DNA from: UBA11164 sp002420085
Lineage (GTDB): Bacteria; Pseudomonadota; Gammaproteobacteria; Xanthomonadales; Xanthomonadaceae
DNA length: 10,968 nucleotides
Assembly (NCBI GenBank): GCA_031976395.1
Contig: DALYLJ010000105.1
Location: 1 to 10,968, forward strand
Reading direction: 5' to 3'
Part shown: in pieces, positions 8,013 to 10,968 of the stretch
Position numbering within the stretch: the stretch's first letter is position 1
Layout: every line of letters starts with the position of its first letter
Position numbers and translations under genes: made by a program
The notes under the pieces: model-generated
What the model was told of the DNA's origin: nothing
What the model saw: only the letters and a program-made list of their open reading frames with translations
Database searches by the model: none

Positions 8013-9446
8013 TCAAGCGGCATCGGCGGCATTGGCGGTGGCGGCAGTGACGACATCGGCGCCGATGTCACTGGCATCGGCGCGAGCGATCCCGGCATCG
8101 GGCGTCGCTCGGCGGCCGCTGCGGTCGTGCGGGTCGGCCAGGATGGCGATGATCTCCGGGTCGGGTCGGGCGGGCATCGGGCCGAGCGTGGTCGCGGCGC
8201 GCAGGGCCTCGGCGGCGCGTTGCCAGTCGGCCAGTGAGCGGGCGTGGACGATTGCCAGCGGGCGATCGGGACCGGTTTCGGCGCCGATCGGCAGAACGGC
8301 ACTCAGGCCGACGCTCGGGTCGATGTCCTGATCGGGCCGTTGACGACCACCGCCCAGGGCGACCACGATCCGGCCCACGGCGCGGGTGTCGATCGCGCGG
8401 ATCCGGCCGGATCCGTGGGCGAACACCGGTGCCTGGATCGGGGCGGCTGGCAGGTGGCGTTCGGGATGGTCGATCAGATCGTTCGGGCCGCCCAGGGTGG
8501 CGACCATGGCCGCGAACCGTTCGGCGGCGGCGCCGGATGCCAGCGCCTGGTGCAGGCGGGTGCTGGCTGCGCTGCGATCGGCGGCCAGGCCGGTGGTCAT
8601 CAGCAGGGGCTCGGCCAGCGCCTGGGTGACCGTCCATAGCCGGCTGTCGGTCGCACTGCCGGTGAGCAGACGCAGGGCTGCCTGGACTTCCAGACCATTG
8701 CCGACGGCATCGGCGAGCGGCTGGTTCATGTCGGTGATGAGCGCGCGGCTGGCCAGGCCGCAGGCACGGGCGGTGGCGAGCAGGGCGCTGGCCAGGCGCT
8801 CGGCCTGTTCGAGGGTGCGGCAGCCGGCGCCTGTGCCGCATTTCACGTCGAGCACCAGGGCGTCGAGGCCGGCGGCCAGTTTCTTGGCCAGGATCGAGGA
8901 CACGATCAATGGCAGGCATTCGACCGTGGCGGTGATGTCACGGATCGCATACAGCCGGGCATCGGCCGGGGCCAGATCGGCATCGGCTCCGACGATCGCC
9001 AGTCCGGTGGCACGGACGCAGGCGCGCATCTGGTCGAGTCCGGGGTGGCTGCGGTAGCCGGGAATGGCGGCCAGCTTGTCGAGGGTGCCGCCGGTATGGC
9101 CGAGGCCGCGTCCGGAGATCATCGGCACGTAGCCGCCACAGGCGGCGATCAGCGGTGCCAGTACCAGACTGACGCAATCGCCAACACCGCCGGTGGAATG
9201 CTTGTCGAGCACCGGTCCGGGCAGGTCAGGCCAGGTCAGATGGCGGCCGGAGTCGCGCATGGCGCGAGTCAGAGCATGGGTTTCGGCGGCGGTCATGCCG
9301 CGCAGCACGATCGCCATTGCCAGGGCGCCGATCTGGGCGTCGCACAGGCGGCCATCGACGATGCCGGCAACCAGGTGGCCGATGCTGTCGGCGTCCAGTT
9401 CGAGGCCGTCGCGCTTGCGCTCGATCAGTTCGACGGTGGACAGCAC
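8013..9446 (-). CDS. deoA: Thymidine phosphorylase
   Basis: DeoA splits thymidine (and deoxyuridine) with phosphate into the base and 2-deoxyribose-1-phosphate. With the GTG start at 9446 the protein has 477 residues, longer than the roughly 440 of E. coli DeoA. The phosphate loop KHSTGGVGD is at 82-90 and SGRGLGHTGGTLDKL at 111-125. R169, S184 and K188 in YAIRDITATV...SSILAKK match the thymine-binding residues R171, S186 and K190 of E. coli. The usual DVKVGSGAFM motif reads DVKCGTGAGC here, a local oddity. The excess length is mostly an Ala/Asp-rich C-terminal tail of about 40 residues. A GTG at 9506 would extend the protein but overlaps deoC and lacks family similarity. The start lies four bases after the deoC stop, which suggests one transcript and coupled translation. 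Confidence 0.93.
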   Translation of the reverse strand: MLSTVELIERKRDGLELDADSIGHLVAGIVDGRLCDAQIGALAMAIVLRGMTAAETHALTRAMRDSGRHLTWPDLPGPVLDKHSTGGVGDCVSLVLAPLIAACGGYVPMISGRGLGHTGGTLDKLAAIPGYRSHPGLDQMRACVRATGLAIVGADADLAPADARLYAIRDITATVECLPLIVSSILAKKLAAGLDALVLDVKCGTGAGCRTLEQAERLASALLATARACGLASRALITDMNQPLADAVGNGLEVQAALRLLTGSATDSRLWTVTQALAEPLLMTTGLAADRSAASTRLHQALASGAAAERFAAMVATLGGPNDLIDHPERHLPAAPIQAPVFAHGSGRIRAIDTRAVGRIVVALGGGRQRPDQDIDPSVGLSAVLPIGAETGPDRPLAIVHARSLADWQRAAEALRAATTLGPMPARPDPEIIAILADPHDRSGRRATPDAGIARADASDIGADVVTAATANAADAA

Positions 9447-9450
9447 GGGC

Positions 9451-10215
9451 TCAGTTCCGGGTGGCGGCGAGGGTCGTGCGGACGTCGTCCAGCAGCCGGC
9501 TGGCACCGATCCGGAAGCGCTCCGGGCTGGCCCAGTCCGGGCCCATGCGGCGGTCGGCCAGATCGAAGTAGATGGCGGCCTGATCGAGGCTGCGAACGCC
9601 GCCCGACACCTTGAGTCCGGCCCCGCCGCCGTGCTCGGCCAGCACTTCCAGCATCACGGCGGCGGCATCCGGGCTGGCGCCGGCCGGCAATCGGCCGGTC
9701 GAGGTCTTCAGGAAGTCGGCGCCGGCCGCAAGGGCGACCTCGCTGGCGCGTCGGATCAAGGCGTGCGAGTGGAGAGCACCGGATTCCAGGATCACTTTCA
9801 GGCGTGCCGCTCCGCAGGCGGCCTTGCCGGCTGCGACCAGGTCATGGCCGATCCGCTCGTTGCCGGCGATCAGGGCGCGCCAGGGGAACACCAGGTCGAT
9901 TTCATCGGCGCCGGCTGCGATCGCGGCAGCGGTATCGCGGACGACCGTGTCCGGGCTGTCCTGGCCGTCAGGAAAGTTGACCACGGTGGCGAGCGCGACG
10001 TTCGTGGCGCCCAGGCTGTGCAGTGCCGCCCGTGCCCGTGTCAGCCAGTGCGCCGGGATGCACACGGCTGCGACCGTGCCGGTGTCGCCGCAGGCGGCCC
10101 GACAGAGCCTGTCGATGCGTTCGCCATCGACAGCGTCGGCGAGTTCGGTCAGATCGAGTGCGGCCAGCACACGGCGAGCCAGGTGTTGAGGGTCGGTGCA
10201 GGTGAGAGTGTCCAT
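9451..10215 (-). CDS. deoC: Deoxyribose-phosphate aldolase
   Basis: DeoC cleaves 2-deoxyribose-5-phosphate into acetaldehyde and glyceraldehyde-3-phosphate, the last step of deoxynucleoside breakdown. The 254-residue protein is of the E. coli type (class I aldolase chemistry by Schiff base). K170 in DFLKTSTGR is the Schiff-base lysine (E. coli K167), K202 in GLKVSGGVR is the second lysine (K201) and D107 in DEIDLVFPWRAL corresponds to D102. The phosphate-binding TSTGK lysine is Arg174 here, a conservative change. FRIGASRLLDD near the end supplies the remaining phosphate contacts. The ATG at 10215 gives the expected N-terminus. No Shine-Dalgarno precedes it, and the promoter elements upstream predict transcription beginning at or beside this ATG. 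It heads an operon with deoA four bases downstream. DeoB (phosphopentomutase) and DeoD, often in the same operon elsewhere, are not seen here. Confidence 0.95.
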   Translation of the reverse strand: MDTLTCTDPQHLARRVLAALDLTELADAVDGERIDRLCRAACGDTGTVAAVCIPAHWLTRARAALHSLGATNVALATVVNFPDGQDSPDTVVRDTAAAIAAGADEIDLVFPWRALIAGNERIGHDLVAAGKAACGAARLKVILESGALHSHALIRRASEVALAAGADFLKTSTGRLPAGASPDAAAVMLEVLAEHGGGAGLKVSGGVRSLDQAAIYFDLADRRMGPDWASPERFRIGASRLLDDVRTTLAATRN

Positions 10216-10222
10216 GCCAGCG

Positions 10223-10263
10223 AGTGTAGGCACTCGTCCGGCAATTCCCTTGACCGCGATCAA
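10223..10263 (-). promoter_or_regulatory. FNR/ANR-like box and -10 element of the deoC promoter
   Basis: On the minus strand TTGATCGCGGTCAA (10263-10250) fits the FNR/ANR consensus TTGAT-N4-ATCAA at nine of ten fixed positions. A -10 candidate, TACACT (10228-10223, four of six), follows. If transcription starts at the A of the deoC ATG (10215), the box centre is at -41.5 and the -10 at -13 to -8, which is the geometry of class II FNR-activated promoters. The expected -35 position (10251-10246) reads AAGGGA, so activator dependence is plausible. The -10 also lies inside an inverted repeat, CGAGTG-CCTA-CACTCG (10236-10221). Binding itself is inferred. Confidence 0.55.
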
Positions 10264-10335
10264 GCCGCCGCCGGCCGGTCGGGCGTGGCGTGGCGGCTGG
10301 CAGCGACCGTCGGCGACGGATCCGAGTGGGGCGGT

Positions 10336-10354
10336 CGGGCGCGGTGTTCGCCCG
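10336..10354 (-). terminator. Possible terminator-like hairpin after the DUF486 gene
   Basis: A perfect 6-bp stem, CGGGCG/CGCCCG, with a 7-base loop begins six bases after the DUF486 stop codon. Two G-U pairs and one G-C pair could lengthen the stem. No U-tract follows on the minus strand, so it could be a 3'-end stabilising hairpin or a Rho-assisted end and not a classic intrinsic terminator. Confidence 0.3.
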
Positions 10355-10360
10355 GTCGGG

Positions 10361-10711
10361 TCAATCCAGGAACACCAGCCAGGCGCCAGTGGCGATCAGG
10401 GCGAAGCCGGCCAGGTGATTCCAGCGGATCGGTTCACCGAGATACCAGACCGAGAAGCCGACGAAGACACTCAGGGTGATGACCTCCTGCAGGGTCTTGA
10501 GCTGGGCGGCCGAGTAGACCGTATGGCCGATCCGGTTGGCCGGCACCTGCAACACGTACTCGAAGAAGGCGATGCCCCAACTGACCAGGATGACCAGGCC
10601 CAGCGCGCTGTGCTTGAACTTCAGGTGTCCGTACCAGGCGAAGGTCATGAACAGGTTGGAGCCGATCAGCAGCAGAATCGGCAGGACATGGGGCGAGAGC
10701 AGGTTCGGCAT
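10361..10711 (-). CDS. DUF486 (DMT-like) small inner-membrane protein
   Basis: The 116-residue protein has four predicted membrane helices, at about residues 9-25, 37-55, 76-92 and 98-114. Highly conserved family blocks are visible: LLLIGSNLFMTFAWYGHLKFKHS, WGIAFFEYVLQVPANRIG, SAAQLKTLQEVITL and LGEPIRWNHLAGFALI. I recognise this as DUF486, small-multidrug-resistance/DMT-like proteins of unknown substrate. The ATG at 10711 was chosen because the domain begins there; the open frame upstream overlaps the serine dehydratase gene. A GGGAA lies a few bases further from the ATG than is optimal. The gene follows the serine dehydratase stop by 46 bases on the same strand, so read-through from that gene is possible. 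Nothing in the sequence points to a transported compound. Confidence 0.9.
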   Translation of the reverse strand: MPNLLSPHVLPILLLIGSNLFMTFAWYGHLKFKHSALGLVILVSWGIAFFEYVLQVPANRIGHTVYSAAQLKTLQEVITLSVFVGFSVWYLGEPIRWNHLAGFALIATGAWLVFLD

Positions 10712-10757
10712 GGGCAGATTCCCGGCAGGCAGGGCGCGAGGGTGGTCGCGGCTCGGC

Positions 10758-10968
<211 letters not shown>

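Noticed and set aside
6308..8302. Minus-strand 664-codon frame opposite adenine deaminase and across the EF-G2 start
   Set aside because: It crosses two certain genes and their intergenic region, with no similarity to known proteins.

Overview
This window comes from a high-GC proteobacterial chromosome, most likely a gammaproteobacterium of the Xanthomonadales/Lysobacterales group. I infer this from three things. SufB and the SUF-type Rrf2 regulator have the sequence style I know from that order. The regulator sits directly ahead of sufB, as it does there. A short GGGATT/GGAGATT tandem repeat lies after sufB, and such repeats are common between genes in that order. The assignment rests on recognition, not on a search.

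Layout from left to right. (1) 145-2156, minus strand: an Rrf2/IscR-type Fe-S regulator followed by sufB. A recognisable sigma70-type promoter with an IscR-like operator lies upstream, so this looks like an autoregulated SUF operon head; sufC is not present before the left edge. (2) 2310-4041: a divergent pair, a secreted kelch beta-propeller protein (minus) and a small SET/post-SET lysine methyltransferase (plus). (3) 4094-6708, minus: a second, divergent EF-G (EF-G2 type, lacking the catalytic His) followed by a DUF2784 membrane protein, whose 3' end runs into a 15-bp tandem repeat. (4) 6980-10263: a nucleobase and deoxynucleoside salvage neighbourhood. Adenine deaminase (plus) converges on a deoC-deoA operon (minus). 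deoC is preceded by an FNR/ANR-like box placed as in a class II activated promoter, with the predicted start at or next to the ATG. (5) 10361-10968, minus: a DUF486 membrane protein and the 3' end of an L-serine dehydratase gene, again an Fe-S enzyme.

How they work together: the SUF genes build Fe-S clusters, and both SUF regulation and the serine dehydratase depend on such clusters. deoA and deoC turn thymidine into thymine plus acetaldehyde and glyceraldehyde-3-phosphate, by way of deoxyribose phosphate and a phosphopentomutase that is not seen here. Adenine deaminase sends adenine to hypoxanthine. All intact genes are dense, and no gap exceeds about 270 bases. I found no tRNA, rRNA, CRISPR array, insertion sequence or phage gene, and no clear new multi-gene system. 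The most notable items are the two regulatory sites, the EF-G2 active-site change, the SET methyltransferase and the repeat with stacked in-frame stops.
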